DNA from: DATJLY01 sp963729295
GTDB taxonomy: Bacteria > Pseudomonadota > Alphaproteobacteria > ATCC43930 > CGMCC-115725
DNA length: 64,000 nucleotides
Reading direction: 5' to 3'
NCBI GenBank assembly: GCA_963729295.1
Contig: CAVSNJ010000020.1
Location: 310,001-374,000 of the forward strand
The notes beneath the pieces were generated by a model, which was not told the origin of the DNA, searched no databases, and saw only the letters and a list, made by a program, of their open reading frames with translations. The position numbers were made by a program, and so were the translations under genes. This document shows positions 30,855 to 40,330 of this stretch, one piece after another; the stretch's first letter is position 1, and each line of letters starts with the position of its first letter.

Positions 30855-32087
30855 TTATTTGCCGCCGTCCGCGCCCGCGACCAGCGCGCACCCGCCTTGA
30901 TCCATCGGCCGGAACGCCCTGTCGCCCGGAATGACATCGAGCAGCTTGGCCAGATCGCGCGGGCCTTTCGATTCCGCCGGCGTCTTCACCTGGACCAAAT
31001 AGACGTCGTGGACCATGCGGCCATCAGGCCGCAGGATGCCGTGCTTGGTGAAGGCGTCGTCGATCACATGTTTCTGCATCCACGGGAAGATCTTCTTGGG
31101 ATCGTCGCTGCCGGTCGCTTGTGCGGCCAGAAGATAGGTCCTCACCGCGGAATAAAGGCCGGCCATCAGATAGGGCGCCATCGTGCCTTGACGCTTCTCG
31201 AACTCGTCGGCAAAGGCCTCGGACTTGGGCGGATTCGCATCGCGGTACCATGGCAGCGACATGATCATGCCTTGAGTTGCTTGCAGGCCGCCGGCGCCGG
31301 CGATGGCCTGCAGGTCCATGCTCAGCGGCACCACCTTGACGCCGCTTTTGATGAGGCCAAACTCGTTCGCCGACTTAATCGCGTTCGTCATGTCGGGCCC
31401 GGCATCGCCCAGCGCGATGACTTCGGCCTTCGAGGCCTGCGCCTGGAGCATGAATGATGACATGTCGGAGGCGCCGAAGGGATGAAACACGGTCCCGACG
31501 ATTTGGCCGCCGGCTTGGGTGACGCTGCGCGTGACGCCCGCGACCAGCGCCTTGCCATAGGCGTAATCGGCGGAAAGTATGAACCAGGTCTTGCCGAGCT
31601 TCGGCACCGCCTCGCCGAGGTTCGGAAGCTGATACGTGTCGTAGGTCCATTGCGCGCTGTAAGGCGCGCACTGCTTGCCGGTCAACGCATCGGATCCGGC
31701 CTCGCTGTACAGCACAACCTTGTTGCGCTGTCGCGCCACTTCCTGCACCGCCAAGGCCACGCCCGAATAGACGACATCGAGGATGGCATCGACCTGCTCA
31801 GTATCGTACCACCTCTCCGCAAGGCGAACGCCGACATCGGGTTTGTCCTGATGGTCGCCGTGAATGATTTCGATCGGCACGCCATTGATCTTGCCGCCGA
31901 ATTCGTCGACCGCCATCTGAGTCGCGACCACCGGCCCCATGCAATTGTCGAGGCAATAGGGCCCGGAGAAATCGTCGAGGATACCGAGCTTGATCTTATT
32001 GTCGGAATATTGCGCCTTGGCGCCGGGCGCGTGGACCAGAGCAACACTCGCCAGCGCGGCCGCGAGGCCCCATGTGAAGCGCATCAT
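30855..32087 (-). CDS. Periplasmic substrate-binding protein of Liv-type ABC importer
   Basis: 410 residues. A signal peptide (MMRFTWGLAAALASVALVHA, cleavage after AKA) is followed by a peripla_BP_6 domain: KIKLGILDDFSGPYCLDNCM, MAVDEFGGKINGVPIEIIHGDHQDKPDVG, VVLYSEAGSDALTGKQCAPY and DVYLVQVKTPAESKGPRD. The Cys pair near residues 45-49 and a C-terminal CALVAG are unusual and may form disulfides. The sequence resembles binding proteins for aromatic or carboxylic acids rather than leucine. GGGAGG precedes the start. First gene of the five-gene operon. Confidence 0.88.
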   Translation of the reverse strand: MMRFTWGLAAALASVALVHAPGAKAQYSDNKIKLGILDDFSGPYCLDNCMGPVVATQMAVDEFGGKINGVPIEIIHGDHQDKPDVGVRLAERWYDTEQVDAILDVVYSGVALAVQEVARQRNKVVLYSEAGSDALTGKQCAPYSAQWTYDTYQLPNLGEAVPKLGKTWFILSADYAYGKALVAGVTRSVTQAGGQIVGTVFHPFGASDMSSFMLQAQASKAEVIALGDAGPDMTNAIKSANEFGLIKSGVKVVPLSMDLQAIAGAGGLQATQGMIMSLPWYRDANPPKSEAFADEFEKRQGTMAPYLMAGLYSAVRTYLLAAQATGSDDPKKIFPWMQKHVIDDAFTKHGILRPDGRMVHDVYLVQVKTPAESKGPRDLAKLLDVIPGDRAFRPMDQGGCALVAGADGGK

Positions 32088-32175
32088 TCGCCTCCCTTTC
32101 CATCCCGCCGCGCGTCGAAACGCCGGCGACGTAATTTTCTATAACCTAATTGAATCGCTCCCCGAGCGTCAATTG

Positions 32176-32199
32176 GGCCTAGCCACGTTTTGCTAGGCC
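32176..32199. promoter_or_regulatory. Perfect 8-8-8 palindrome between divergent genes
   Basis: GGCCTAGC/GCTAGGCC arms with an 8-base spacer lie in the 234-bp gap between the livK-led operon and the DDN-like gene. There is no T-tract, so a regulator-binding site is more likely than a terminator. On the minus strand a TTGACG hexamer follows it at 32166-32171. No matching site was seen elsewhere in the window. Confidence 0.45.
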
Positions 32200-32321
32200 G
32201 CCGTGGTGTGGGAACTCGGCAAATGGCAAATCGAGCTGTTGGCGCACAATGATCGACACGCCCTAACCCTTGAGGTGCGGCCTAAGCTTTCGCTACGCTC
32301 AATCGATCGACGGAGAATGCC

Positions 32322-32789
32322 ATGGAGACGAAGATTGAGCCCGGGACTCCGGGCTGGCAACAGCGCCACACCGAACTCTACCTGAAAAGTAACGGAGCCG
32401 AGGGCCACGTCGTGGATTTCAAGCGGCCCGGCGTGCCGCCGGTCAACTGTCTTCTTCTGCAGACCACCGGGCGCCAGAGCCGCACGCCAAAAATTTCGCC
32501 GCTCATCTATGGCGAGGATGGAGGCGGCTTCGTCGTGGTGGCCTCAAGAGGCGGTGCGCCGAATCATCCCGCCTGGTTCCTCAACCTTCGAGACAATTCC
32601 GAGGTCCGGTTTCAGGTCGTGGACAAGAAGTACCGCGGCGTGGCGCGTATCACGGCCGGTGCAGAACGCGAACGACTGTTCCGCATGATGGCTGGCCTTT
32701 TCCCGCCCTACGACGACTACCAAGCGAAGACCGCGCGCGAAATCCCGGTGGTGGTGCTGGAGCCGCAAGGGGCGGTAGAGCGGCTTTGA
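32322..32789 (+). CDS. Deazaflavin (F420)-dependent nitroreductase family protein (DDN-like)
   Basis: 155 residues with the split-barrel DDN/DUF385 pattern: TPGWQQRHTELYLKSNGAEG, VNCLLLQTTGRQSRTPKISPLIY, VVVASRGGAPNHPAWFLNLRDN and EVRFQVVDKKYRGVARI. Relatives in mycobacteria use F420H2 to reduce nitro compounds or quinones. In an alphaproteobacterium the cofactor could be F420 or a flavin; that cannot be decided here. Divergent from the Liv operon and convergent with the molybdenum hydroxylase genes. Confidence 0.87.
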   Translation: METKIEPGTPGWQQRHTELYLKSNGAEGHVVDFKRPGVPPVNCLLLQTTGRQSRTPKISPLIYGEDGGGFVVVASRGGAPNHPAWFLNLRDNSEVRFQVVDKKYRGVARITAGAERERLFRMMAGLFPPYDDYQAKTAREIPVVVLEPQGAVERL

Positions 32790-32938
32790 GCTGAGAAAGA
32801 TCGTCGCTCCAAAGCTTTGGGCCGCGGACGAGCACTACTCCGCGCACATAGCTACGACCGCGCCGCCGAATTCTTTCTTGCGCCACACGATCCGAAACGG
32901 ACCGCGATCTGGCAGAAGAATGACGACGCCTTTACGGG

Positions 32939-33808
32939 TCAGGCCGGCCGTTTCGCTTGCGAGGCAGCCTGTGCGAGCGCGCGGCGAACATGCACCAACG
33001 CCATCTGGCGCTTGTATGCAGCGGAGCCCCGGAAATCGGCGATCGGGTCGATCGCTCCGAGCACCAAAGACGCCGCATCGCGGAAAGTCTTCTCGTCGGC
33101 CGTCTTGCCCGCAAGCGCCGCTTCGACCGCCGTGGCGCGCACCGGCACCATGGCCACGGCGCCAAGCGCCACGCGCGCATCCGCGATGGCGCCGTCCGCG
33201 CCGAGCGCGATTCGCGCCGCGACCGACACAGTGGCGTAGTCGTCCTGCGTCGCCGGCAGGAATTTGAGGAATGCCGTCCCGCTGCCGGTCGGCTGCGCCG
33301 GGAGCAGGATTTCGGTCACCATCTCGTCGGGCTCCAGCACCGTTTCGTAATAGCCGGTGAAAAACTGGTCCACCGGGATTTTGCGCTGGCCGCGCCCCGA
33401 GCGCGCGACGATCTGCCCATCGAGTGCGATGAGAGCGGGCGGCGTATCGAGGAAAGGATCGGCATGCGCCATCGCGCCGCCGAGCGTCGCCATGGCCCGC
33501 ACCCGCACGGTCGCGACGTGGCGGCAGGCTTCCGCCAGGAGCGGTGCGTTGCGCCGGACGGCCGCGGAGGCCTCAAGAGACTGGAGCGTGGCGAGCGCGC
33601 CGATCCTGAGATCGCCATTCTCCGCGATGCCGGCGAGAGACTTGAGGGCACGAAGACCGATCACGAAGCTGGGCCGCACGAGCCGTTGCTTCATCAGGTT
33701 GACGAGGCCGGTGCCGCCCGCGATGAGCTTCGCCTCGCCGCCATGCCGGGCCAGCAACGCCAGCGCCTCATCGAGGCTCGACGGTTCGAGATAGGTGAAG
33801 GGGAGCAC
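32939..33808 (-). CDS. Molybdenum hydroxylase FAD-binding subunit (CoxM/XdhB-like)
   Basis: 289 residues. GTG 33808 is chosen because GGAG lies 5 bases upstream; it follows the coxS-like stop by 1 base. FAD-binding signatures are AKLIAGGTGLVNLMKQRL (near residue 35) and ATLGGAMAHADPFLD (near 100). It transfers electrons from the 2Fe-2S subunit to FAD and onward. It completes the L-S-M set with the two preceding genes. Confidence 0.92.
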   Translation of the reverse strand: MLPFTYLEPSSLDEALALLARHGGEAKLIAGGTGLVNLMKQRLVRPSFVIGLRALKSLAGIAENGDLRIGALATLQSLEASAAVRRNAPLLAEACRHVATVRVRAMATLGGAMAHADPFLDTPPALIALDGQIVARSGRGQRKIPVDQFFTGYYETVLEPDEMVTEILLPAQPTGSGTAFLKFLPATQDDYATVSVAARIALGADGAIADARVALGAVAMVPVRATAVEAALAGKTADEKTFRDAASLVLGAIDPIADFRGSAAYKRQMALVHVRRALAQAASQAKRPA

Positions 33809-33809
33809 G

Positions 33810-34271
33810 TCACTCCGCCCCGGCAGCAGCCGCAATCGATTCGATGATTTTGTAATAGCCGGTGCAGCGGCAGAGATTGCCCATCATCCAATACTGGATT
33901 TCCGCCTTCGTGGGATGCGGATTGGCCTCGAGCAGCGCCTTCGCCGCCAGGATCTGCCCGGGGGTGCAGATGCCGCATTGAAATCCGCCATGCGTGAGAA
34001 ACGCCTCCTGAAGCGGGTGCAGCCGGTCGCCCTCGGCAACACCTTCGATGGTCGTGACTTGGCCGCCGTCGGCATGAACGGCCAAGGCGAGGCAGGAGCT
34101 GATCGGCTTGCCGTCGAGGAGGACGGTGCAGGCGCCGCACACGCCGACGCCGCAACTCTCCTTGGTGCCCGTGAGCTTCAGGTCCTCGCGCAGGAACTCG
34201 ACGAGGAGGCGATTGTCGTCCACCTCGCGGACGACCGGCGTCCCGTTGACGGTGAGTTTCAAGCTTCTCAT
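33810..34271 (-). CDS. Molybdenum hydroxylase 2Fe-2S subunit (CoxS/NdhS-like)
   Basis: 153 residues. The plant-type 2Fe-2S centre ligands are in GTKESCGVGVCGACTVLLDG and the second cluster in GGFQCGICTPGQILA plus GNLCRCTGYYKI. The ATG overlaps the large-subunit stop (ATGA), so subunits are made stoichiometrically. It carries electrons from molybdopterin to FAD. Confidence 0.95.
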   Translation of the reverse strand: MRSLKLTVNGTPVVREVDDNRLLVEFLREDLKLTGTKESCGVGVCGACTVLLDGKPISSCLALAVHADGGQVTTIEGVAEGDRLHPLQEAFLTHGGFQCGICTPGQILAAKALLEANPHPTKAEIQYWMMGNLCRCTGYYKIIESIAAAAGAE

Positions 34272-36547
34272 GCCGCACTCGCCTGTTCGCTCAACCCCTC
34301 GAGGACTTTCTCCGCGCTGATCGGCAGTTCGACGAGCCTTACGCCCACCGCATCGAATACCGCGTTGGTGATCGCCGCCGGAAGCGCCACGTTGCTCATC
34401 TCGCCGATCGCAGTGGTTGCGAACGGACCCGATCCGCTACCGCCCGGCAGCAGAACGGTTTCGAGCTCGGGTATGTCCATGATCGTCGGCAACTTATAGT
34501 CGCCAAGATGCGCCGTGATCACCGCGCCCTCTTTCAAGACGACGTGCTCGCTCATGGTCTGGCCGACGGCCTGGATGAGTCCGCCTTCGATCTGTCCTTG
34601 GTGGGCGATCGGGTTGATGATCGTTCCAACGTCATGCGCGGTGACGATGCGGCGCAAGCGCACTTGTCCCGTTTCGCGGTCGACCGCCACTTCGGCGAAA
34701 TGCGCCGCGAAGCTCGCCCGGTCGTTCGGCTGGTTGGGCGTGTTCTCCCCCTTGCAGCTGAAGGGCGCCTTGCCGCGTCCGGCAGCCCAATCCACGAGCG
34801 AGCGCAGGTCGATCGTCGTCCCGGACGTGGAAAACGATCCGTCCTCGCCGACCCGAATATCCGCGGGCGCACAATTAAGGCGCTCGGCGGCGAGCGAGGC
34901 CAGAACCTGCTTCATCTTGTCCGCGGCGGCCGCAATCGCCTGCCCGATCGTCGTCGTGAGCCGCATGCCGCTTGAGCCGGCTTCGAAATCGCTCGAGAGC
35001 GTGTCGCCCTGCACGACCTCGACCTCAGCGACGGAGACGCCGAAATGCTCGGCGACAAGCTGCGCCGCAATCGTATGAAAGCCCGTGCCCGTGTCGGGGG
35101 CGCCGAGCAGGATCGTGATCCGGCCATCGGCGCCCATGGTGAGAGTCACGATCGACCGTCCGAACGTCCCGGGTGGATGCTCGTAGATCGAGATGCCGCG
35201 TCCGATATCGGCCGCCCTTGGCGTGTCCCAGCCGAAGGCGCGCGCGCCGGCGTCAATCGTTTCCCGGCACCGAAGATGGCGGCGCCGACCGCCGAGCGGC
35301 GTCAGATCGCCATCCGCGATCGCGTTGCGTCGCCGCATCTCGACAGGATCGAGCCCCAAGGCATGCGCCATCATGTCGATGTGGCTTTCGACGGCGAAAG
35401 AGACCTGGGGCGAACCCGGTGAGCGCATGTGGCCGCGTGGAACGGTATTGGTGTAGACGCGCAGCACCTCGATCGCACAATTCGGCACGCGGTAGGACCC
35501 GGCGAGCTCGCTGTATCCGTGCAGCGTCGGGCCGGGAATAAAGGCGGCATAGGCGCCGGCGTTGAAGATCAGCCGCGCGTCCATCGCGACAATCTTCGCG
35601 TCCCGGTCAAGCCCCGTCCGCAGCGTGATGCTGGCGGAATGGCGCGGGTTCGCCGCCGTCAGCTCCTCGAACGACGTCATCACCATCTTGACGGGCCGGC
35701 GTGCGGCGAGCGCCAGGTAATAGCAAAGGAGCGTGTCCATCAGCGACCCTTTGCCGCCGAAATCGCCTCCGATCGTCACGGGATTGAACCTGAGGCGGTT
35801 CTCCGGCACCCCGATCGTTGCCGCCATGTGCACGCGCGCGACATGAGGCCCCTTGTTGGCGACCCAAATGTCAACGAGCCCGTCCGCGCCGACCGAGACG
35901 ATGCAGGTATGCGGCTCGATATATCCCTGATGAACCGCTGGAACAGCGAAGCTGTGTTCGAAAATCCTGTGCGCACTGGCAAAGGCGCTCGCGACGTCGC
36001 CGTGCCGCACCGTGAGTTGCGATATCACGTTTGGTATCGGCGGATACATGCGCAGCTCGCCGTGAACCCCGGCCGCCGCGCCGGGTAAAACCTCCACCGT
36101 TTCCGGATGAATGACAGGCGCTGTCTGCCGCATCGCTTCCCCGGCGCTGAAGACCGCCGGCAGCTCCTCGTACTCAACATCGACGAGCTCGAGCGCGGCC
36201 TCCGCAATCTCGACGGACTCGGCGGCGACCGCCGCCACCTTCTCGCCGACGAACCGGGCCGCTCCCTTGGCGAGGATCGGGATATCCCTGCACAAGCGTC
36301 CGTAGCGGATATCGGGAACATCGGCGCCCGTCAGCACGGCGTGGACGCCTGGCAGCGCCTTGGCCCGCCGCGTGTCGATCGAGACGATGCGCGCGCTGGG
36401 ATAGGGGCAGCGCAAGCACCGGCCGAAGATCATGCCCGGCACGTCGAAATCGCCGGCGTAGCGGGCGCTGCCCGTCACCTTGGCGACCCCGTCCACGCGT
36501 TTGACCGGCTGACCGACGGCCTTTCCGGTCCGGCTCGCTGCCGCCAT
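34268..36547 (-). CDS. Molybdenum hydroxylase large (molybdopterin) subunit, XDH/aldehyde oxidase type
   Basis: 759 residues from ATG 36547 (an ATG 18 codons upstream is possible). Mo-binding regions include GGDFGGKGSLMDTLLCYYLA, RGHMRSPGSPQVSFAVESHID, GAPDTGTGFHTIAAQLVAE (MPT pocket) and the catalytic Glu in TTAIGEMSNVALPAAI. The CO-dehydrogenase active-site loop AYRCSFR is absent, so it is not a CO oxidiser. It probably hydroxylates an N-heterocycle or aromatic aldehyde using water. Located in a gentisate-type degradation cluster. Confidence 0.9.
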   Translation of the reverse strand: MAAASRTGKAVGQPVKRVDGVAKVTGSARYAGDFDVPGMIFGRCLRCPYPSARIVSIDTRRAKALPGVHAVLTGADVPDIRYGRLCRDIPILAKGAARFVGEKVAAVAAESVEIAEAALELVDVEYEELPAVFSAGEAMRQTAPVIHPETVEVLPGAAAGVHGELRMYPPIPNVISQLTVRHGDVASAFASAHRIFEHSFAVPAVHQGYIEPHTCIVSVGADGLVDIWVANKGPHVARVHMAATIGVPENRLRFNPVTIGGDFGGKGSLMDTLLCYYLALAARRPVKMVMTSFEELTAANPRHSASITLRTGLDRDAKIVAMDARLIFNAGAYAAFIPGPTLHGYSELAGSYRVPNCAIEVLRVYTNTVPRGHMRSPGSPQVSFAVESHIDMMAHALGLDPVEMRRRNAIADGDLTPLGGRRRHLRCRETIDAGARAFGWDTPRAADIGRGISIYEHPPGTFGRSIVTLTMGADGRITILLGAPDTGTGFHTIAAQLVAEHFGVSVAEVEVVQGDTLSSDFEAGSSGMRLTTTIGQAIAAAADKMKQVLASLAAERLNCAPADIRVGEDGSFSTSGTTIDLRSLVDWAAGRGKAPFSCKGENTPNQPNDRASFAAHFAEVAVDRETGQVRLRRIVTAHDVGTIINPIAHQGQIEGGLIQAVGQTMSEHVVLKEGAVITAHLGDYKLPTIMDIPELETVLLPGGSGSGPFATTAIGEMSNVALPAAITNAVFDAVGVRLVELPISAEKVLEGLSEQASAA

Positions 36548-36659
36548 GAGATAACGACTCTCCGGTTGGTCTGTGCGCGTCGCCAAGTGTATCTGTCGCA
36601 TTTACCATTGCAAGACGCTCGACCCAGCGCCCGTGACAGTAATTGGCGCCGGCGGCGGG

Positions 36660-37840
36660 CTATTTGAGCGGCGCGCCCCCCGGCTGCGTCAGCCAAGCCC
36701 AGGCCTTGGCCTTCGCGTCGTAGCGCACGACGATCGCGCTGTCGGCGCCGAGCCCGCGTTCCGGGTTCGCCTTGAAATCATAGATGCCGTCGATGCCGGC
36801 GAAATCGGTGAGGTTGGCGATGTAGTTGCGCACCTGCTCGCCGCTGGCAACAGGTCCCAAAGCCTGGAGCGCCGCAATCACGATGAGGCCCGCGTCCCAG
36901 CATGTGGCCACGATGTTGTCGGCCTTGAGTCCGTGTTCCTTGAGAGCGGCGTACATCTCGTTCTGCGCCGCCTCGACCCGCGGGTCGAGCTTCCACACGC
37001 CTTCATGCTCGGGAAAGAGCGCCGAGCCCATGACCAGCCCCTTTGGCAAAAAATCCGTCCACTGCTCCATCTGGGCGAAGACCTCGTTGCCGCTCGTCGG
37101 CGCGACCGGGATATCGAGGCCGGCCTGGACCATGCCCTTGAAGACGGTCGCCGCCGGGGAGCCGGTCACGCCCGCGACGATCGCCTGCGCGCCCGACGCC
37201 TTGATGCGCTCGATCTGCGCCGCGACGCTGATGTCGGTCGGATTGAAATGTTCCCGTTCGACCAGCTTCACGTCCTTGTTCTCGGGCAGGGCCACGACCT
37301 CGTCGACCGCCTTGTCATTTGCCTGGCCGGTCGCGTCGGTGTTGTTGAGCGTGGCGATCTTCGTCCAGCCCTCCATCCGGTAATAGCGGATGACGGCCGA
37401 TCGACTGGTCGATCGCCGATGCGCGATGACGAGAAGATGTAGCCGCCCGCGGCCGGGTGGTAGGCCGGCGACAGGCAGAAATCGACCGGACCCTCTTTCA
37501 TCAGCGGCGCGATCGCGGCGCACATGGCGACGAGGCTCGAGCCCAGCATAACGGCGGGTTTCTCGGCGAGCACCTCGTTGGCGAGCTGTACCGCCACTTG
37601 CGGACTCGACTGGTCGTCGTGATAGACGAACTTGAGCGGCCGGCCCTTTATGCCGCCCGATTTGTTGACGATCTCGGCGAGGATTTCGAAGCTGTCGCGG
37701 TGGCCCTTGCCGAGAAAAGCGCCGCCGCCGGTCAGCGGCAGGATGACATGGATGTCGTAGGGCTCGGCGGCACGCACCGGTCCCGCGACGCCGGCCGCAA
37801 GCGTAAGGGCAAACGCCAATGCTGTTGCGTTCTTTCTCAT
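36660..37840 (-). pseudogene. Periplasmic substrate-binding protein, frameshifted
   Basis: Start MRKNATALAFALTLAAGVAG with a signal peptide and GGGAGG ribosome site; then EPYDIHVILPLTGGGAFLGK, GHRDSFEILAEIVNKSGGIK, and PAYHPAAGGYIFSSS. At about 37395-37425 the frame is lost. The C-terminal half continues in another frame as AVIRYYRMEGWTKIATLNN through WAWLTQPGGAPLK. Total length 1181 nt (not a multiple of 3) fits one or more small indels in a peripla_BP_6 protein of about 390 residues. It could be a true pseudogene or a sequencing/assembly error; both halves are otherwise well conserved. Confidence 0.8.
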
Positions 37841-37863
37841 GGCAAATCCTCCCTGGCCGGCGA

Positions 37864-39072
37864 CTAGGCCGGCATTTCGATCGTTGGAACGACCGGCTCC
37901 TTGTCCCAGCCGCCGACCGGATCGTAGCCCCAGACCCATTCGGCGTTGCCCATCACCCCTCTCTTGCCGGTGGTGATCAGCGTCTTCTGCGCGGCACTGT
38001 CGCGCATGTGCTTGAAATGCGCATTGGCGAAGGAAAGTTGCTGGACCGCGTGCACGCGCGGAATGCGGATGCGGCGGAAATTGGCGAACGCTTCGACGGG
38101 ATCGCGACAGGATTCGAGCCAGCGCGCGAGGATATAGGCGTCCTCGAACGCTTGGCAGGCGCCCTGTCCAGCATTGGGCAGCATCGCATGCGCCGCATCG
38201 CCGATGAGCTGGATGCGTCCCCGCCCCCACTTGTCGGTCAGCGGACGCGTGAAGAGGCCCCACTTCGAGCATTCGGTCACGACGCTCAGCAGCTTCTCGA
38301 GACGCGGCTCGGGGTTCGGAAAGCTCAACCGCATCTCGTCGGGATCGCCCTGCGTGGACCAGCCTTCCTCGACCCATTTATCGGTATCTTCCTGGGTCAC
38401 GATGTTCACGAGCTCGCGGCCGCGGATGTAATAGGCCAGAAGATGGCACCCGGGCCCTACCCACTGGATATGGCCCGTCGGTTCCAGGATCTCGGGCGGA
38501 ACATCGCTGCCTTTGAGCAGCGCGCGCCACACCATCTGGCCGGTATAGGTCGGATGGTCGTCACCGTAGAGCGCCTGTCGGATGACCGAGCGCACACCTT
38601 CCGCGTCGATCACGATGTCGGCTTCGAACGCGGCGCCATTGACGAAAGCGAGCGCGACCGAGGCTTCGCGCTCCTCGATGCCGGAGATGCGGTGGCCGAG
38701 ATGGAGCAAGGCGGGATCGAGCCCGCTCGCGAGCGCGTCCAGGAGATCGGCGCGGTGGAACGAGTAGTAGGGGGCGTCGTAGCGCGCCGAGGTCTTCTTC
38801 CGGTCGTTGAATTCGAGAAACTCTCCGGTCTGCATGTTGCGGGTGTAGATGCCGGGCGAGGAGTTGGCGACGGTGGCGATCTTGTCGCCGAGGCCGATCG
38901 CCCGAAGCGCCTTGTTGGCTTGCGGACTGGTATTGACGGCGGCGCCGATCTCGCCGAAAGCCGGCGCCGCCTCGAAAACGTCGGCCCGCATGCCGAAGGC
39001 GGCAAGCGCATGCGCCGCGGCGAGCCCGGCAAGCCCGCCTCCGACGATCGCGATACGGCGCTCTTGCGTCAT
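37864..39072 (-). CDS. FAD-dependent aromatic monooxygenase A (salicylate/3-hydroxybenzoate hydroxylase-like)
   Basis: 402 residues from ATG 39072. Group A flavoprotein hydroxylase with an N-terminal FAD fingerprint RIAIVGGGLAGLAAAHALAA and the second FAD motif GRGRIQLIGDAAHAMLPNAG. The bridging DG motif is altered to DAEGVRS (usually GADGVHS). Such enzymes hydroxylate phenolic acids with NAD(P)H and O2. It is paralogous to the gene at 40331-41527 and shares a nearly identical 215-nt core with it. It lies 10 bp downstream of an acyl-CoA-dehydrogenase-fold monooxygenase gene. Confidence 0.9.
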   Translation of the reverse strand: MTQERRIAIVGGGLAGLAAAHALAAFGMRADVFEAAPAFGEIGAAVNTSPQANKALRAIGLGDKIATVANSSPGIYTRNMQTGEFLEFNDRKKTSARYDAPYYSFHRADLLDALASGLDPALLHLGHRISGIEEREASVALAFVNGAAFEADIVIDAEGVRSVIRQALYGDDHPTYTGQMVWRALLKGSDVPPEILEPTGHIQWVGPGCHLLAYYIRGRELVNIVTQEDTDKWVEEGWSTQGDPDEMRLSFPNPEPRLEKLLSVVTECSKWGLFTRPLTDKWGRGRIQLIGDAAHAMLPNAGQGACQAFEDAYILARWLESCRDPVEAFANFRRIRIPRVHAVQQLSFANAHFKHMRDSAAQKTLITTGKRGVMGNAEWVWGYDPVGGWDKEPVVPTIEMPA

Positions 39073-39082
39073 CCAACGCCTC

Positions 39083-40309
39083 CTAATCGAGGGGATACGG
39101 GTCGTTCGGCAGCGGCGGCAATCCGAGCGCGTCCCGGCCCGCGATCTGCAACGCCGGAGCGTTCCACTGGGCATGGTGGCCGATTGCATGAAGATCGCGC
39201 CAGTGGCGCTGAATCGGGTGATCGCCGTCGAGACCGTGCGCGCCGCTGAGATCGAACAAGCGGTCGACCCCGCGCTGCAGCAGCTTCAAGACCACCGCCA
39301 TGTCGCGCCGTTGCCGTGTAGCGTCGGCCCGCGTGAGCTTGCCGCCCTTGAAGATCGTGGCCACCATCTTTTCCGTCACGAGATAGGCGAGATCGATCTC
39401 GGCGCTGGATTCGCCGATCGCCGTCTGCACATGGACCATGTCCGCTGCCCGCGATCCGAGCGGGCGCGCACTCCGACCGGCCGTGAGCTCGACGAAGGAT
39501 TCATAAACGCCGCGCGCGATGCCATGGAGCGGCGTCATGACGGCAAAGCCCGAGTTGAGCGCGAGAGGAGAGCGGTAGAGCACGCCCTCGTGGACCGTAT
39601 GACCGGCCGCGCGGCCGATCAACGCCTGGTCATGGTCATAGACGAAGGCGGATGGAACGAAGGTCGGCTCGACGACGATGTCGTTGCTGCCCGATCCCTT
39701 GAGGCCCACCGCGTTCCATACGCGGTCGATGCGGAACTGGTCGGCCCGCAGCAGGAAATTCAACCGCCGCAAAGCGCCGTCGGCCGTTTTCACGACCCCG
39801 CCGAGGATGGCCCATTGGCAATAATCGCCGGCCGAGCCGAAATGCCAACGCCCGCCGACCTCGAAGCCGCCACGAACCTCCTTCGCCTGCCCGGTTTGGT
39901 AAAACGATGTCAGTATCGTCGGATCCGGCTGCCGCTCGTAGACGAAACGCTGCGCTTCCTCGGGGAAGAGACTGAGAAAGTATTGGTGCTGGATCAGGAA
40001 GGTCATGCACCAGCCGGTCGAGCCGCAGAAGCGGGCGACCTCGCTGACGCAATCGATCTGGGTCATCCAGTCGCCCTCGTATCCCCCGAACATCCGCGGG
40101 CGCATCAGCGGCATGAGCCCGGAATCGAGGATCGCCCGAATGTTTTCCTCCGGCATCCGGCGCAGCTCTTCGGCTGCGATGGCGTTGCGCTTGGCGACAG
40201 GCACGATCGTCAGCGCTCGCTCGACCGCTTCCTCGTACGGGATCGTCATGCCGTGATAGCTCGAGGAAAATCGGGGGCCGGTCACGAACATGCTGGGCTC
40301 ATCCGTCAT
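39083..40309 (-). CDS. Acyl-CoA-dehydrogenase-fold flavin monooxygenase A (HsaA/HpaB-like)
   Basis: 408 residues. The acyl-CoA dehydrogenase fold is modified as in group D monooxygenases: IRAILDSGLMPLMRPRMFGG, ARFCGSTGWCMTFLIQHQYF, GFEVGGRWHFGSAGDYCQWA, GLKGSGSNDIVVEPTFVP and a C-terminal GAHGLDGDHPIQRHWRDLHA. These enzymes use reduced flavin supplied by a separate reductase to hydroxylate phenols or remove substituents. No flavin reductase gene is seen nearby. Flanked by the two FAD hydroxylase paralogues on the same strand. Confidence 0.85.
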   Translation of the reverse strand: MTDEPSMFVTGPRFSSSYHGMTIPYEEAVERALTIVPVAKRNAIAAEELRRMPEENIRAILDSGLMPLMRPRMFGGYEGDWMTQIDCVSEVARFCGSTGWCMTFLIQHQYFLSLFPEEAQRFVYERQPDPTILTSFYQTGQAKEVRGGFEVGGRWHFGSAGDYCQWAILGGVVKTADGALRRLNFLLRADQFRIDRVWNAVGLKGSGSNDIVVEPTFVPSAFVYDHDQALIGRAAGHTVHEGVLYRSPLALNSGFAVMTPLHGIARGVYESFVELTAGRSARPLGSRAADMVHVQTAIGESSAEIDLAYLVTEKMVATIFKGGKLTRADATRQRRDMAVVLKLLQRGVDRLFDLSGAHGLDGDHPIQRHWRDLHAIGHHAQWNAPALQIAGRDALGLPPLPNDPYPLD

Positions 40310-40330
40310 CCATCAAGGCGCGCACTGCCG

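Noticed and set aside
34268..36547. Carbon monoxide dehydrogenase (CoxL) assignment for the molybdenum subunit
   Set aside because: The AYRCSFR active-site loop is missing; the region reads RGHMRSPGSPQ, as in xanthine dehydrogenase/aldehyde oxidase relatives.
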